Under the pieces are notes generated by a model, which had not been told where the DNA came from, did no database searches, and saw nothing but the letters and a program-made list of their open reading frames with translations. Positions 34,248 to 43,880 of a stretch of 64,000 bases of DNA are shown piece after piece. This DNA comes from Vibrio sinaloensis DSM 21326. GTDB taxonomy: Bacteria > Pseudomonadota > Gammaproteobacteria > Enterobacterales > Vibrionaceae. Positions within the stretch are counted from its first letter, which is position 1, and the number at the start of each line of letters is the position of its first letter. Made by a program: the position numbers and the translations under genes. The stretch covers positions 16,116 through 80,115 of the forward strand of contig NZ_AEVT01000100.1 of NCBI RefSeq assembly GCF_000189275.1, read 5' to 3'.

Positions 34248-35789
34248 CTAATCTTTCATACTCATGATGAGTAACGCCGCGATGGCAAGAAAAGCCGTCA
34301 TCATCAAAAATACATCATTGTAAGCCATGATGGCGGCATCTCTTTGCATTGTGCTAAGTAGGCTCGCTTGTGCCTGATGCATTGCGGTTGCACTGTCGCT
34401 GCCTGCTTGCATAAAAAACGCTTGTTGTTGCTGGAGAGTTTGCCAGCCTAACTGACTAACCGAAGGCAGAGACTCTTTGATATGGGCGAGGTGCTCACGC
34501 GTCTTGTTGTCTAATAGCGTTGCAATGATGGCGATGCTGAAGGCACCACCCAAATTTCGCATCACATTGGTAAGCGTTGATGCGTCAGGTGTATCCGGTT
34601 TGCTGATGTTTTTCATTGCCACCAACGACAAGGGCACCATGATAAATGGGCTACCAATCGCCCTAAGTAGCATTGATAGAATCAGTTGTTGGCCGCCAAA
34701 ATCAATCGTCATATGGGTATTCACATAACAACTCAAACCAAACATCATAAAGCCAAATGTAACCAGATACTTGGGCTTAATGATTTGAGTAAGCTTAGGA
34801 ACCAATGGAAAAATCAACAATTGTGGAAAGCCCATCCACATTAACACTTCACCAATTTCCATCGCGTTATATTGCTGAATTTGGGTCAAGTACAGGGGCA
34901 GCACGTAAATGGATCCAAGCAGTGCCATACCTAAGATCAGATAAGCAATGCAAGACATGGCGAATTGGCTATCACGCAGCAGTCTCAAGTTAACCAGCGG
35001 ACGTTTATGCTGCAGCTCATTGATCACAAAATACACTAAACTGACCGCGGAAATAATGGCTAAAGTGATAATGAAACTTGAGCTAAACCACTCTTCACGG
35101 TTGCCTTCCTCTAGGACGACTTCAAGGCAACCCAATCCTAAGGCCATCGTAATTATGCCAAACCAATCGGCTTTCAATAATGTACTTAGCTGCAAAGGCT
35201 CATCATCTAAACCATAGCGAATCATACTGATCACCAGTAAAGCTGGTGGAATGTTGATATAGAAAATGTAATGCCAAGAAAGATTCTCAGTTAACCAACC
35301 GCCGAAAGTTGGACCGATAGAGGGCGCGAAGGTCGCCGTAACCCCAAACAGTGCCATACCCACTGCGCGTTTATTTAACGGCAATAACTGCACGACCAAA
35401 GAAAAGGCGAGTGGGATGAGCGCACCGCCACTGAAACCTTGCATTGCACGAAAAACGATCATTGAAGTCATGTTCCACGAAAAAGAACACAGTAATGATG
35501 ACAAGGTGAAGATTGCGGTGGTCCAAGTCAGGTAGCGGCGTTTACCTAACGCTTTTGACAACCAACCACTCAGTGGGATCGCGATCATTTCTGCGACGAG
35601 ATATGAAGTGGAAATCCATGAGCTTTCATCGAGCGTGGCTGATAGGGCACCTTGAATGTCTTTCAGCGAAGAGTTGGTGATTTGAATGTCTAAGATGGCC
35701 ATAAACGCACCGATTAGACCGCCAAACAGAGCGATCCAATGACGTGTTGGTACGGCTTGTTCGTTGTCAGCTACGATAATATGGCTCAT
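34248..35789 (-). CDS. DHA2-family MFS multidrug transporter (EmrB-like)
   Basis: A 513-residue transporter with about 14 membrane helices. Typical DHA2 motifs are the N-terminal GAFMAILDIQITNSSL segment, the loop GWLSKALGKRR and the motif C-like FAPSIGPTFGGWL. EmrB-type exporters work with an EmrA-type periplasmic adaptor and TolC to expel hydrophobic toxic compounds. Its ATG lies three bases after the stop of the adaptor gene, so the two are one operon. No substrate can be predicted. Confidence 0.92.
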   Translation of the reverse strand: MSHIIVADNEQAVPTRHWIALFGGLIGAFMAILDIQITNSSLKDIQGALSATLDESSWISTSYLVAEMIAIPLSGWLSKALGKRRYLTWTTAIFTLSSLLCSFSWNMTSMIVFRAMQGFSGGALIPLAFSLVVQLLPLNKRAVGMALFGVTATFAPSIGPTFGGWLTENLSWHYIFYINIPPALLVISMIRYGLDDEPLQLSTLLKADWFGIITMALGLGCLEVVLEEGNREEWFSSSFIITLAIISAVSLVYFVINELQHKRPLVNLRLLRDSQFAMSCIAYLILGMALLGSIYVLPLYLTQIQQYNAMEIGEVLMWMGFPQLLIFPLVPKLTQIIKPKYLVTFGFMMFGLSCYVNTHMTIDFGGQQLILSMLLRAIGSPFIMVPLSLVAMKNISKPDTPDASTLTNVMRNLGGAFSIAIIATLLDNKTREHLAHIKESLPSVSQLGWQTLQQQQAFFMQAGSDSATAMHQAQASLLSTMQRDAAIMAYNDVFLMMTAFLAIAALLIMSMKD

Positions 35790-35792
35790 TAC

Positions 35793-36857
35793 TTAGCCTC
35801 GTGTGTCGATAGTCGCGACGACCGATAGGCCAGGTAGTAATCTCCCTTGCAACTGCTGTTGATCTTCGATAATGATTTTGACGGGTACGCGCTGAACGAT
35901 CTTAGTGAAGTTACCCGTAGCATTCTCCGGTGGTAGTAGAGCAAACTTCGCCCCTGTTGCGGGTGAAAAACTGTCTACCACACCCTCTAATACTTGTCCC
36001 GGGAAAGCATCCAGTTCAATATCGACCTTTTGGCCTTTATGTATCCCTGCAAGCTGTGTTTCTTTGAAGTTGGCTTCAATCCAAACGCCTTGGTTAGGGA
36101 CTAGGCTCATCAGTGGTGCGCCTGCTTGCACAAGTAGCCCTTCGCGTACGCTACGCTTACCGATTACGCCGTCTGTCGGTGCATAGACCTTGGTATAGTC
36201 TAAATTAAGCTGAGCTTGAGATAGTTGCGCCTGTGCTTCTACGACAGCGGCATTGGCCTGTTCAATCTCACTTGCAATGACCAGCAATTGATCATTCGCG
36301 GCGGCTAAGCTGGCCTTAGATTGCTCTAAATCGGCTTTAGTGACTTTTTCCTGTGCGAGCATGCTGTCGAGCTCATCTTGAGAAGCGTAATTGCGTTTTA
36401 ATAAACTACGGGAGCGAGCGACTTGTTGAATGGCGCGGTCGTACTCGGCTTGAGCTGAGTCTACTTGGCTTTTAGCTTGAGCGATTTGACTGCGTTGTAG
36501 CGTTTGCTGAGCCACGAGATTTTGAACGCTGGATTGCATGACTGACAAGTGAGCTTGCGCCTGATCTAGCGCCGCTCGAAAATCGCGATCGTCAATTTGC
36601 ACTAATAGATCACCTTGCTTGACACTTTGGTTATCTGCAACGAAAGATTCCGCGATGTAGCCGGACACTTTAGGGCTGATGTTGGTGATGTCTCCCTGCA
36701 AATATGCATTGTCCGTTGATTCAAAATACTGGCCATAACTAAACCAGTATCCGCCACCAAGAATGCCAAGGGACAACATCAAGGCTGTTGCAATCAAAGG
36801 TGCTCGGTTGCGTCGATGCGGGCGTTGTTTTGGTGAAGGTTGTTTACTGTCAGTCAT
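35793..36857 (-). CDS. HlyD-family membrane fusion protein (EmrA-like)
   Basis: A 354-residue adaptor with a short cytosolic basic tail, one membrane helix (about 20-42), an N-terminal half of the barrel-sandwich hybrid domain (ISPKVSGYIAESFVADNQSVKQGD), a long coiled coil (about 85-210) rich in Gln and Ala, and the C-terminal half (YTKVYAPTDGVIGKRSV). The protein would span the periplasm and link the EmrB-like pump to an outer-membrane channel. It is the first gene of the operon, divergent from the LysR gene at 36985. Confidence 0.92.
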   Translation of the reverse strand: MTDSKQPSPKQRPHRRNRAPLIATALMLSLGILGGGYWFSYGQYFESTDNAYLQGDITNISPKVSGYIAESFVADNQSVKQGDLLVQIDDRDFRAALDQAQAHLSVMQSSVQNLVAQQTLQRSQIAQAKSQVDSAQAEYDRAIQQVARSRSLLKRNYASQDELDSMLAQEKVTKADLEQSKASLAAANDQLLVIASEIEQANAAVVEAQAQLSQAQLNLDYTKVYAPTDGVIGKRSVREGLLVQAGAPLMSLVPNQGVWIEANFKETQLAGIHKGQKVDIELDAFPGQVLEGVVDSFSPATGAKFALLPPENATGNFTKIVQRVPVKIIIEDQQQLQGRLLPGLSVVATIDTRG

Positions 36858-36984
36858 GTTGTTCTCTAAGTTACAGTCATTATGAATGTAACGAATTGTA
36901 AATGAATCTGATTAATTGATAAGATAGGAAAAAAGGGAAACACTGTTGCAAAAATCTTACTAATTAGCTTGGCGAGGAGTGGAT

Positions 36985-37881
36985 GTGGACTTAAATGCGG
37001 TTAATGTTTTTACTCAAGTTGTTGATTGTGGGAGCTTTACTCAAGCCGCTGAATCGCTAGGCATGACTAAGTCTACTGTGAGCCGAAAACTGGCCGAGCT
37101 TGAGCAACATTTAGGTGTGAGATTGATCACTCGTTCAACTCGAAGCCTGATTTTGACGCCAGAGGGAGAGCGATTTTACCAATCGAGTCAGCAAATGCTC
37201 GAAATCATGACTCAGGCTGAACTTGAAGTGTCGGCCAATCAAGATTTAATCCGCGGGCCTTTAAGTGTGGTTCTACCGGTTGAGCTCGGTCACCAAGTGT
37301 TAGGCAGTTACATTAATCAGTTTTTGGTTCAGTATCCTCACGTGACGATGAACTTAGAGCTGACCAATCGAGAAGTGGACATTATTGCAGAAGGCATCGA
37401 TTTGTACGCTCAAATAGGTGAGCTGGAAGATTCTAATTTAGTCTCTCGTTACCTTGCTGCGTCCAAACGCGCGTTAGTGGCCAGCCCTGATTACCTCAAT
37501 CAGTTTGGCGAGATTCATAGCCATCATGATTTAACCGCTCCTCATCAGATGGTTGAGGTGTTTAACAAAGCAGTACGTTTACCTAAGTGGCATCTTCAAG
37601 CTGAAAATGGCCAGTCCATTCAAATTGATCTTCCGCACCGCTTAAAGGTCAATACCATTACCTCTTGCTTGCAAGGATGTATTGCGGGGTTGGGGATCGC
37701 TGTACTTCCAGAGTTTATTTGTCTGGAACATTTTGCCACAGGCAAGCTGGTACGTTTGTTACCTGATTACAAAATGCCTGAGGTTGGAGTGAGCTTGGTA
37801 TATGCCGATCGTCAGCTTATGCCGAAACGCAAAAAGGTATTGATTGATTTTCTCCTCGATGCGTTCCATAGGCATCACTAA
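36985..37881 (+). CDS. LysR-family transcriptional regulator, likely of the EmrAB-like operon
   Basis: A 298-residue LysR regulator: helix-turn-helix at about 15-40 (SFTQAAESLGMTKSTVSRKLAELE) and a LysR substrate domain of the type seen in CrgA-like proteins (REVDIIAEGIDLYAQIG). The start codon is uncertain: GTG at 36985 has GAGGAG (36974-36979) at five bases; an earlier GTG at 36979 adds two residues. It is divergent from the efflux operon with 127 bases between, the usual layout for a local regulator. Its 3' end overlaps yfbR by four bases tail to tail. Confidence 0.88.
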   Translation: MDLNAVNVFTQVVDCGSFTQAAESLGMTKSTVSRKLAELEQHLGVRLITRSTRSLILTPEGERFYQSSQQMLEIMTQAELEVSANQDLIRGPLSVVLPVELGHQVLGSYINQFLVQYPHVTMNLELTNREVDIIAEGIDLYAQIGELEDSNLVSRYLAASKRALVASPDYLNQFGEIHSHHDLTAPHQMVEVFNKAVRLPKWHLQAENGQSIQIDLPHRLKVNTITSCLQGCIAGLGIAVLPEFICLEHFATGKLVRLLPDYKMPEVGVSLVYADRQLMPKRKKVLIDFLLDAFHRHH

Positions 37882-38477
37882 CTTATTTCATCTAGCGAGA
37901 GCTCAAAACTTGGTGCGAACGTATTGAGGAAATAATCCATCTCTGGGGTATGGCGTTCTTTTAGGGTGATATCGAGACGTTTTTTTGCCAGTGCATATTC
38001 GTGATTGCCTGCGCTGAGTTCTTCAAGACACTTTAAATAGGCGCAGATAGTGTCGGCTTGCTTAACAATGGCGGCATCTTCTGGATGAGCCGATTGAGAC
38101 ACCAAGTAGGGGGCAAAGTCATCTCGAAACTCTTCCGGAAGCATGGAGAGTAGCTTTTGTTCTGCTGCGGCTTCTATCTTTTTATATTCTTTAGCGATTT
38201 CTGGGTTGTAGTACTTTACGGGTGTGGGTAAATCACCCGTTAGGACTTCACTGGTATCGTGATACATGCCAAGTATTGCGATTCTTTCCGGGTTAAGGTT
38301 ACCGCCGAATTTCTTGTTTTTAATGACCGCTAAAGCGTGGGCAACGAAGGCCACTTGCAGGCTGTGCTCTGAGATATTTTCGCTTGAGACAGAGCGCATT
38401 AATGGCCAACGCTGAATCAGCTTCATTCGGGCGAGGTGGGCAAAGAAGTGGCTCTCCTTTGGATTACTGTTTGGCAT
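37878..38477 (-). CDS. yfbR: 5'-deoxynucleotidase YfbR
   Basis: A 199-residue HD-domain phosphohydrolase that dephosphorylates deoxyribonucleoside 5'-monophosphates. It has the HSLQVAFVAHAL and MYHDTSEVLTGD motifs holding the metal ligands, and IVKQADTICAYLKC with the conserved Asp. The ATG has GGAGG at good spacing. It follows alaA on the same strand as in E. coli (yfbQ-yfbR), although a strong hairpin lies between them here. Confidence 0.94.
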   Translation of the reverse strand: MPNSNPKESHFFAHLARMKLIQRWPLMRSVSSENISEHSLQVAFVAHALAVIKNKKFGGNLNPERIAILGMYHDTSEVLTGDLPTPVKYYNPEIAKEYKKIEAAAEQKLLSMLPEEFRDDFAPYLVSQSAHPEDAAIVKQADTICAYLKCLEELSAGNHEYALAKKRLDITLKERHTPEMDYFLNTFAPSFELSLDEIS

Positions 38478-38490
38478 GGGGTCCTCCTAA

Positions 38491-38520
38491 ATAAAAAGGA
38501 CACTCAACGAGTGTCCTTTA
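38491..38520 (-). terminator. Terminator of alaA
   Basis: AAAGGACACTC and GAGTGTCCTTT pair across a three-base loop; on the minus strand TTTTTATTT follows. It lies between the alaA stop and the yfbR ribosome-binding site, and probably gives yfbR lower expression. Confidence 0.82.
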
Positions 38521-38546
38521 AGCATATGAAACTTCGAAGCTAATTA

Positions 38547-39761
38547 CTACTGACTGTAAGTCGATAAGAAACGTTCAAAGCGGCCGATCGCCATTTCTAA
38601 ATCTTCAACATGTGGCAAGGTGACGATGCGGAAGTGATCAGGTTTCGGCCAGTTGAAACCAGTCCCCTGAACCAGCAGCACTTTTTCTTGAATCAAGAAG
38701 TCGAGCACCATCTTCTGGTCATCTTTGATGTTGTACATCTTGGTATCGATTTTCGGGAACAGGTACATGGCACCTTTCGGCTTAACACAAGAGACCCCAG
38801 GGATCTGGTTGATCAATTCCCAAGCTTTGTCACGTTGCTCCAGCAGCCTGCCACCTGGCAAGATCAGTTCATTGATACTTTGATAGCCTCCTAACGCGGT
38901 TTGGATCGCATGCTGCATAGGTACGTTGGCACACAGGCGCATCGAGGAGAGCATATCAAGGCCGTTAATGTAGCCTTGAGCTTGATGCTTCGGGCCAGTT
39001 AAGAACATCCAACCGCCACGGAAGCCGCAGACACGGTATGCTTTTGATAAGCCGTTAAAGGTGACGACTAAAACATCTTCAGTCAGCGTCGCTACTGAGG
39101 TGTGGGTCGCGCCGTCATAGAGGACTTTATCGTAGATTTCATCGGCAAAGATGATCAACTTGTGCTGGCGGGCAATTTCAATCACCTCGAGTAAGAAATC
39201 ACGACTGTATACCGCACCAGTAGGGTTATTTGGGTTAATCAACACAATGCCACGAGTCTTTGGTGTGATCTTACTTTTAATGTCGTCGAGATCTGGGTAC
39301 CAGTCGGCTTCTTCATCACACATATAGTGGACGGCTTTACCACCAGACAAAGCGACCGAAGCTGTCCATAGTGGGTAGTCAGGTGCGGGGACGAGCATTT
39401 CATCGCCGTTGTTGAGAAGCGCTTGCATCGCCATGACGATCAATTCTGAAGCGCCATTGCCGACATAAACGTCTTCGACATCGAGTGAGCGTATCCCTTT
39501 ACGTTGGTAATGTTGCACCACCGCTTTACGTGCTGAGTAAATGCCTTTGGAATCGCAATAACCTTGCGAAGTTGGCAGATTACGAATCACATCGACTAGG
39601 ATTTCGTCAGGGGCGTCAAAGCCAAATGGGGCGGGGTTACCGATGTTTAGCTTCAGTATTTTATGCCCCTCTTCCTCCATGCGCTTAGCATGTTTAAGTA
39701 CAGGACCCCTAATGTCGTAGCAGACATTATCGAGTTTTGACGACATCCCGATATTTTGCAT
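38547..39761 (-). CDS. alaA: Alanine aminotransferase AlaA (YfbQ)
   Basis: A 404-residue fold-type I PLP aminotransferase, the main glutamate-pyruvate aminotransferase producing alanine in E. coli. It matches E. coli AlaA over its full length, for example SSKLDNVCYDIRGPV, NIGNPAPFGFDAPDEILVD, INPNNPTGAVYS and the PLP-lysine motif FNGLSKAYR. The 273-base upstream region before menF is AT-rich and contains no gene. Confidence 0.95.
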   Translation of the reverse strand: MQNIGMSSKLDNVCYDIRGPVLKHAKRMEEEGHKILKLNIGNPAPFGFDAPDEILVDVIRNLPTSQGYCDSKGIYSARKAVVQHYQRKGIRSLDVEDVYVGNGASELIVMAMQALLNNGDEMLVPAPDYPLWTASVALSGGKAVHYMCDEEADWYPDLDDIKSKITPKTRGIVLINPNNPTGAVYSRDFLLEVIEIARQHKLIIFADEIYDKVLYDGATHTSVATLTEDVLVVTFNGLSKAYRVCGFRGGWMFLTGPKHQAQGYINGLDMLSSMRLCANVPMQHAIQTALGGYQSINELILPGGRLLEQRDKAWELINQIPGVSCVKPKGAMYLFPKIDTKMYNIKDDQKMVLDFLIQEKVLLVQGTGFNWPKPDHFRIVTLPHVEDLEMAIGRFERFLSTYSQ

Positions 39762-40034
39762 TGATTAAAACCTAAAAATAATTGAATTTCTTTATTAAAG
39801 TACATCAAAAAGAGTTTTTTTAGAATAAAAAACTGAATGAATTCTTTGATTTGTTAGTTTTTTCTTACAGCCGGATTTGTCGCAAAGAGAGCGAAAGCCA
39901 CAAGGTTAACTTTTGTAGCACGTCTGTAATCACAGGATTTTGCAAAACATTAGTTTCAACCTTGATTTGAATGGGGTCTATAAATAGAGTAGCAAGCTAC
40001 AATAAATAATACTCTGTGTGCATACGAGGCTGAT

Positions 40035-41342
40035 TTGTCGAATTTTCATCAAGCCGTTACTGAACTGATTGAACGCGTAAAGGATGCGGAGGACGGCGTT
40101 ACCCGTCTGGTTCAAGTTCTTGAGGAAAAGCCTGACTTTATATTTGTGGATTGGTTAGAGGCGCAGCCAATCTTCCCTAAGTTTTATTGGCAATCTCGTG
40201 ATACCCGTGAAGAAGTCGTCTCGCTTGGTCAGTTACACACTTTTGTCGAGCCTGCTCCAGCCTATGCCATATTGGCTGGAGATCAACGTATTTGGGGCGG
40301 TCGCTCCTTTGATGGCAGAACGGATAAAAATCGCCGCTGCATGTCTTCTTTTTTCTTTTTACCGCAGATAGAGCTGATTCGTTTTGACAATCGTTGGTCG
40401 CTGGCAGTGAACTTAGGGGCAACGAAGCAGCATACACTTGCGAGTTTAGAGAAGCTTCAATTGGATATTCGCACTCTCTCGCCGATTTCCGCTCACGTCG
40501 AAAGCATGCACCATACTCCTAACAAAGAGCAGTGGACCGAACTGGTCAATAAGGTTTTGACCGGGATTGAGCGAGGTGATTTCAAGAAAGTCGTATTGGC
40601 ACGAAAAACGACCGTGACACTCGATACGCCAATCTGTGCGGCGCAGTTTCTCAAGTCAAGTTATCTGCAAAACCATCACAGCTTTCACTTTATGTTGGCG
40701 TTGGATAAAAAACATAGCTTCATTGGCTCAACACCAGAGCGTTTGTACTCGCGTCAAGGGCAGGAACTGCATACAGAAGCACTCGCTGGAACCATTGGCC
40801 GAGGAGTCAATGCGACCCAAGATATGCAGCTTGCAAACTGGCTAAGCAATGACAGCAAAAATCTTAACGAAAACCAATATGTCGTAGACGATATTATCGA
40901 GCGTCTGACACCTCATTCAGAGCAAGTTGAGGTGGAGCAAGAAGCGAGATTGGTTCGTTTACGCAAGGTACAACATTTAAAACGAAGTATTCACGCGCAT
41001 TTACACAAAGGTATCAATGGCGTTCAACTCTTAGCTGCATTGCAGCCAACGGCCGCTGTCGCTGGTTTACCTCGTCAAGAATCGATGGATTTCATTCAAC
41101 AACATGAACCGTTTGCACGAGGTTGGTATGCAGGTTCTATGGGCTACATTAGCCATGAAAGAGCAGAATTTTGTGTCGCCATCCGGAGCGCTCTGGTTCT
41201 AGAAGAGCAAGTCCAACTGTTTGCCGGTGCTGGCATTGTTCCCGGTTCAATTGCCGAGCATGAATGGCAAGAGCTGGATAAAAAAATGTCGACTTTGTTG
41301 TCTCTCATTTCTGATAATCCACCGTTAGGAGTCGCCTCATAA
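40035..41342 (+). CDS. menF: Isochorismate synthase MenF
   Basis: A 435-residue chorismate-using enzyme that makes isochorismate, the first step of menaquinone synthesis. The C-terminal chorismate-binding domain has VLARKTTV, FIGSTPERL, EALAGTIGRG and the GWYAGSMGYI motif; the end GAGIVPGSIAEHEWQE is typical. The start is TTG at 40035 with CGAGG upstream; no ATG fits the N-terminus. The stop codon directly abuts the menD ATG. Confidence 0.93.
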   Translation: MSNFHQAVTELIERVKDAEDGVTRLVQVLEEKPDFIFVDWLEAQPIFPKFYWQSRDTREEVVSLGQLHTFVEPAPAYAILAGDQRIWGGRSFDGRTDKNRRCMSSFFFLPQIELIRFDNRWSLAVNLGATKQHTLASLEKLQLDIRTLSPISAHVESMHHTPNKEQWTELVNKVLTGIERGDFKKVVLARKTTVTLDTPICAAQFLKSSYLQNHHSFHFMLALDKKHSFIGSTPERLYSRQGQELHTEALAGTIGRGVNATQDMQLANWLSNDSKNLNENQYVVDDIIERLTPHSEQVEVEQEARLVRLRKVQHLKRSIHAHLHKGINGVQLLAALQPTAAVAGLPRQESMDFIQQHEPFARGWYAGSMGYISHERAEFCVAIRSALVLEEQVQLFAGAGIVPGSIAEHEWQELDKKMSTLLSLISDNPPLGVAS

Positions 41343-43073
41343 ATGAGTGTTGCGTTGCCTCAATTCAATCAAGCGGTGGTCAACCGTATTTGGTGTCAGA
41401 CGATTCTTGAAGAATTAACTCGATTTGGTGTCACTGACATTTGTGTTGCTCCTGGCTCTCGTTCTACACCGTTAACCTTAGAAGCTGATGAAAGCCCGAA
41501 TTTAACGTTGCATACTCATTTTGATGAACGTGGATTGGGCTTTTTAGCACTTGGACTCGCGAAAGCCAGTCGCAAACCAGTGGCGATTGTTGTTACGTCT
41601 GGAACGGCTGTCGCAAATTTATTGCCAGCGGTTGCAGAAGCGAAGCTTACCGGAGAAAAACTGGTGCTACTCACGGCAGACCGGCCTATGGAGTTAGTTG
41701 GGTGTGGGGCCAATCAAGCCATCAGTCAAGTAGGGATCTTTTCTTCTCATGTTACAGGTGCAATGAACCTACCAAGCCCATCTTTAACCACCCCGCTTAA
41801 ATGGTTGCTGACATCCATAGATGAGTTGATGCACAGTCAGACTCGCTTAGGAAGTGCTGTCCACATTAACTGTCCGTTCCCTGAGCCTTTGTATAGCAAT
41901 GAAGATAAATCCATTTACCAAGATTATCTTGACTCTGTTTCTCACTGGTGGGAAAGCGATCTTCCATACGTACAACACCCCGTGAGTTCTGCTCACGAGC
42001 CGATACCAGCTGTTCAGTGGAGTAATGAACGCGGCGTTATTGTATTAGGCAGTGTGTCACTGGCTGAGGCCAAATTAGCTAAGCAGTTGGCTCAGACACT
42101 AGGCTGGCCTTTATTGAGTGATCCTCAGTCAGGCGTGGGGTCTGCATGGGCACATTACGATCTGTGGTTGCAAAACCCTGAACGATCGAAGGCTCTTAAT
42201 CAATGCAATGTCATCCTACAAGTGGGCGCGCGGATTATTTCAAAGAGACTTACTCAATGGCTAACAGCACAGGTTGAGCTGCGAGGAGCGGCCTACCATT
42301 ACTTATCGCCAAGCAGCGAGCGCAATAATCAGACTCATCTGATGCAAGTTCACCATGTCGCAGACATTACAAGCTGCTTAAGTGCCACGATTGAATCGAT
42401 ATCGCCTCAACTTACTGGTCAGAGCGGTTGGGCGGATAGCTTGAGTGAGTTAGCGCAGCAGGTGGCTAACTTGGCGGCATTGCATTTGAGCACCGATTCG
42501 GCACTGGATGAGATTGGGCTCGCACTGAGTGTGAACGAGCTGCCCCCACAAACTGAGATCTTTTTAGGTAACAGCTTATTTGTACGCTTGGTTGATATGT
42601 TCAGTAATCTGGAAGAGTATCAGGTGTATAGTAACCGTGGAGCGTCTGGGATTGATGGTTTGGTTGCGACGGCGTCCGGAGTGATCCGCCATAACCAAGT
42701 GCCGTGTGTGCTCTTCATTGGCGACACTTCATTGCTTTACGATACTAACTCTTTGGCATTGCTGACTCATCAGCAAAAGCCAGTTGTCGTTGTGGTCATG
42801 AACAATGATGGCGGCGCGATTTTCGATTTGCTTCCTGTGCCTGAGCAGCAAAAGCAGCCTCTATATCAAATGCCTCATGGATATGATTTTGAATTTGCCG
42901 CCAAGCAATTCAAACTGAAATACGCTCGGCCTGAAACCTTATCCCACTATAATCAAGTTGTGCTTGAGCACCTTAATCAAGGGCAAGGGGCATTGTTGGT
43001 TGAAGTGAAAACACCGCCTCAACATGCCTCACAGCAACTGAAAGGGTTTATCCAACAAGTCCATGCTTTATAG
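41343..43073 (+). CDS. menD: SEPHCHC synthase MenD
   Basis: A 576-residue thiamine diphosphate enzyme that joins isochorismate and 2-oxoglutarate. N-terminal CVAPGSRSTPLTLEA and HFDERGLGFLALGLAK motifs bind substrate and cofactor; the Glu of the ThDP site is in HFDERG. The C-terminal FIGDTSLLYD segment holds the metal-binding GD. It begins immediately after the menF stop and overlaps menH by 11 bases. Confidence 0.95.
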   Translation: MSVALPQFNQAVVNRIWCQTILEELTRFGVTDICVAPGSRSTPLTLEADESPNLTLHTHFDERGLGFLALGLAKASRKPVAIVVTSGTAVANLLPAVAEAKLTGEKLVLLTADRPMELVGCGANQAISQVGIFSSHVTGAMNLPSPSLTTPLKWLLTSIDELMHSQTRLGSAVHINCPFPEPLYSNEDKSIYQDYLDSVSHWWESDLPYVQHPVSSAHEPIPAVQWSNERGVIVLGSVSLAEAKLAKQLAQTLGWPLLSDPQSGVGSAWAHYDLWLQNPERSKALNQCNVILQVGARIISKRLTQWLTAQVELRGAAYHYLSPSSERNNQTHLMQVHHVADITSCLSATIESISPQLTGQSGWADSLSELAQQVANLAALHLSTDSALDEIGLALSVNELPPQTEIFLGNSLFVRLVDMFSNLEEYQVYSNRGASGIDGLVATASGVIRHNQVPCVLFIGDTSLLYDTNSLALLTHQQKPVVVVVMNNDGGAIFDLLPVPEQQKQPLYQMPHGYDFEFAAKQFKLKYARPETLSHYNQVVLEHLNQGQGALLVEVKTPPQHASQQLKGFIQQVHAL

Positions 43074-43851
43074 TCTTGCAAGTCCTAATCTAAGTGGCTC
43101 CCAGCCTGTCGCGGTGTTTTTACATGGCTTGCTGGGTTCGGGGGCGGACTGGCGAACTACCCAAGTTTATTTGTCCGAATATCCGTTTGTGCTGGTGGAC
43201 TTACCTGGTCATGGGCTAAGTGCGCTTGAATCGTGTGCTGACTTCAAACACTGCTGCGATCAAATATCTGACACTCTTCTTACTCATCTAGAGCCACATC
43301 GTCCTATAGTATTAGTCGGTTATTCTATGGGAGGCAGAATTGCCATGTCTGGTCTTGCTCATGGTTACTTTTCTGCTCTTAACGTTCAGCGACTGATTGT
43401 AGAAGGTGGTAACTTTGGATTGCAGTCTGAAGCAGACAAACAGCAGAGGTGGCAACACGATCGCTCATGGGCGAACCGGTTTCGTTGCGAGCCGATTGAA
43501 CAGGTATTAAGCGACTGGTATCAACAGCCTGTGTTTAGTTCGCTAAACCATGAGCAAAGACAAAAACTGGTGACCAAGCGCAGTGCTAACCTAGGTCCAT
43601 CGGTCGCGAACATGCTTGAAGCAACATCGTTGTCCAAGCAGGATTATTTGCTCGAGTCTTTAAAGGAGACTGGAGTGAGAACACACTATATATGTGGTGA
43701 AAAAGACAATAAGTTTAGTCAGTTGGCCAAACGAAGCGGTTTGTCTTTTAGCCAAGTTGCAGGAGCGGGGCACAATGTTCATGTTGAACAGCCTGAAGCG
43801 TTTGCAGCTATCGTTAAAGCTCAGCTTGAAGATTTTCATCAGTTGGGTTGA
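43063..43851 (+). CDS. menH: SHCHC synthase MenH
   Basis: A 262-residue alpha/beta hydrolase that eliminates pyruvate from SEPHCHC. It has the oxyanion motif HGLLGSGADW, the nucleophile Ser in VGYSMGGRIAM, and the catalytic His in GAGHNVHVEQPEAF. The start is the ATG at 43063, inside the end of menD, a sign of translational coupling. Confidence 0.92.
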   Translation: MLYSLASPNLSGSQPVAVFLHGLLGSGADWRTTQVYLSEYPFVLVDLPGHGLSALESCADFKHCCDQISDTLLTHLEPHRPIVLVGYSMGGRIAMSGLAHGYFSALNVQRLIVEGGNFGLQSEADKQQRWQHDRSWANRFRCEPIEQVLSDWYQQPVFSSLNHEQRQKLVTKRSANLGPSVANMLEATSLSKQDYLLESLKETGVRTHYICGEKDNKFSQLAKRSGLSFSQVAGAGHNVHVEQPEAFAAIVKAQLEDFHQLG

Positions 43852-43880
43852 GCCAGTAAGAAAATAAATTAGGAATCACC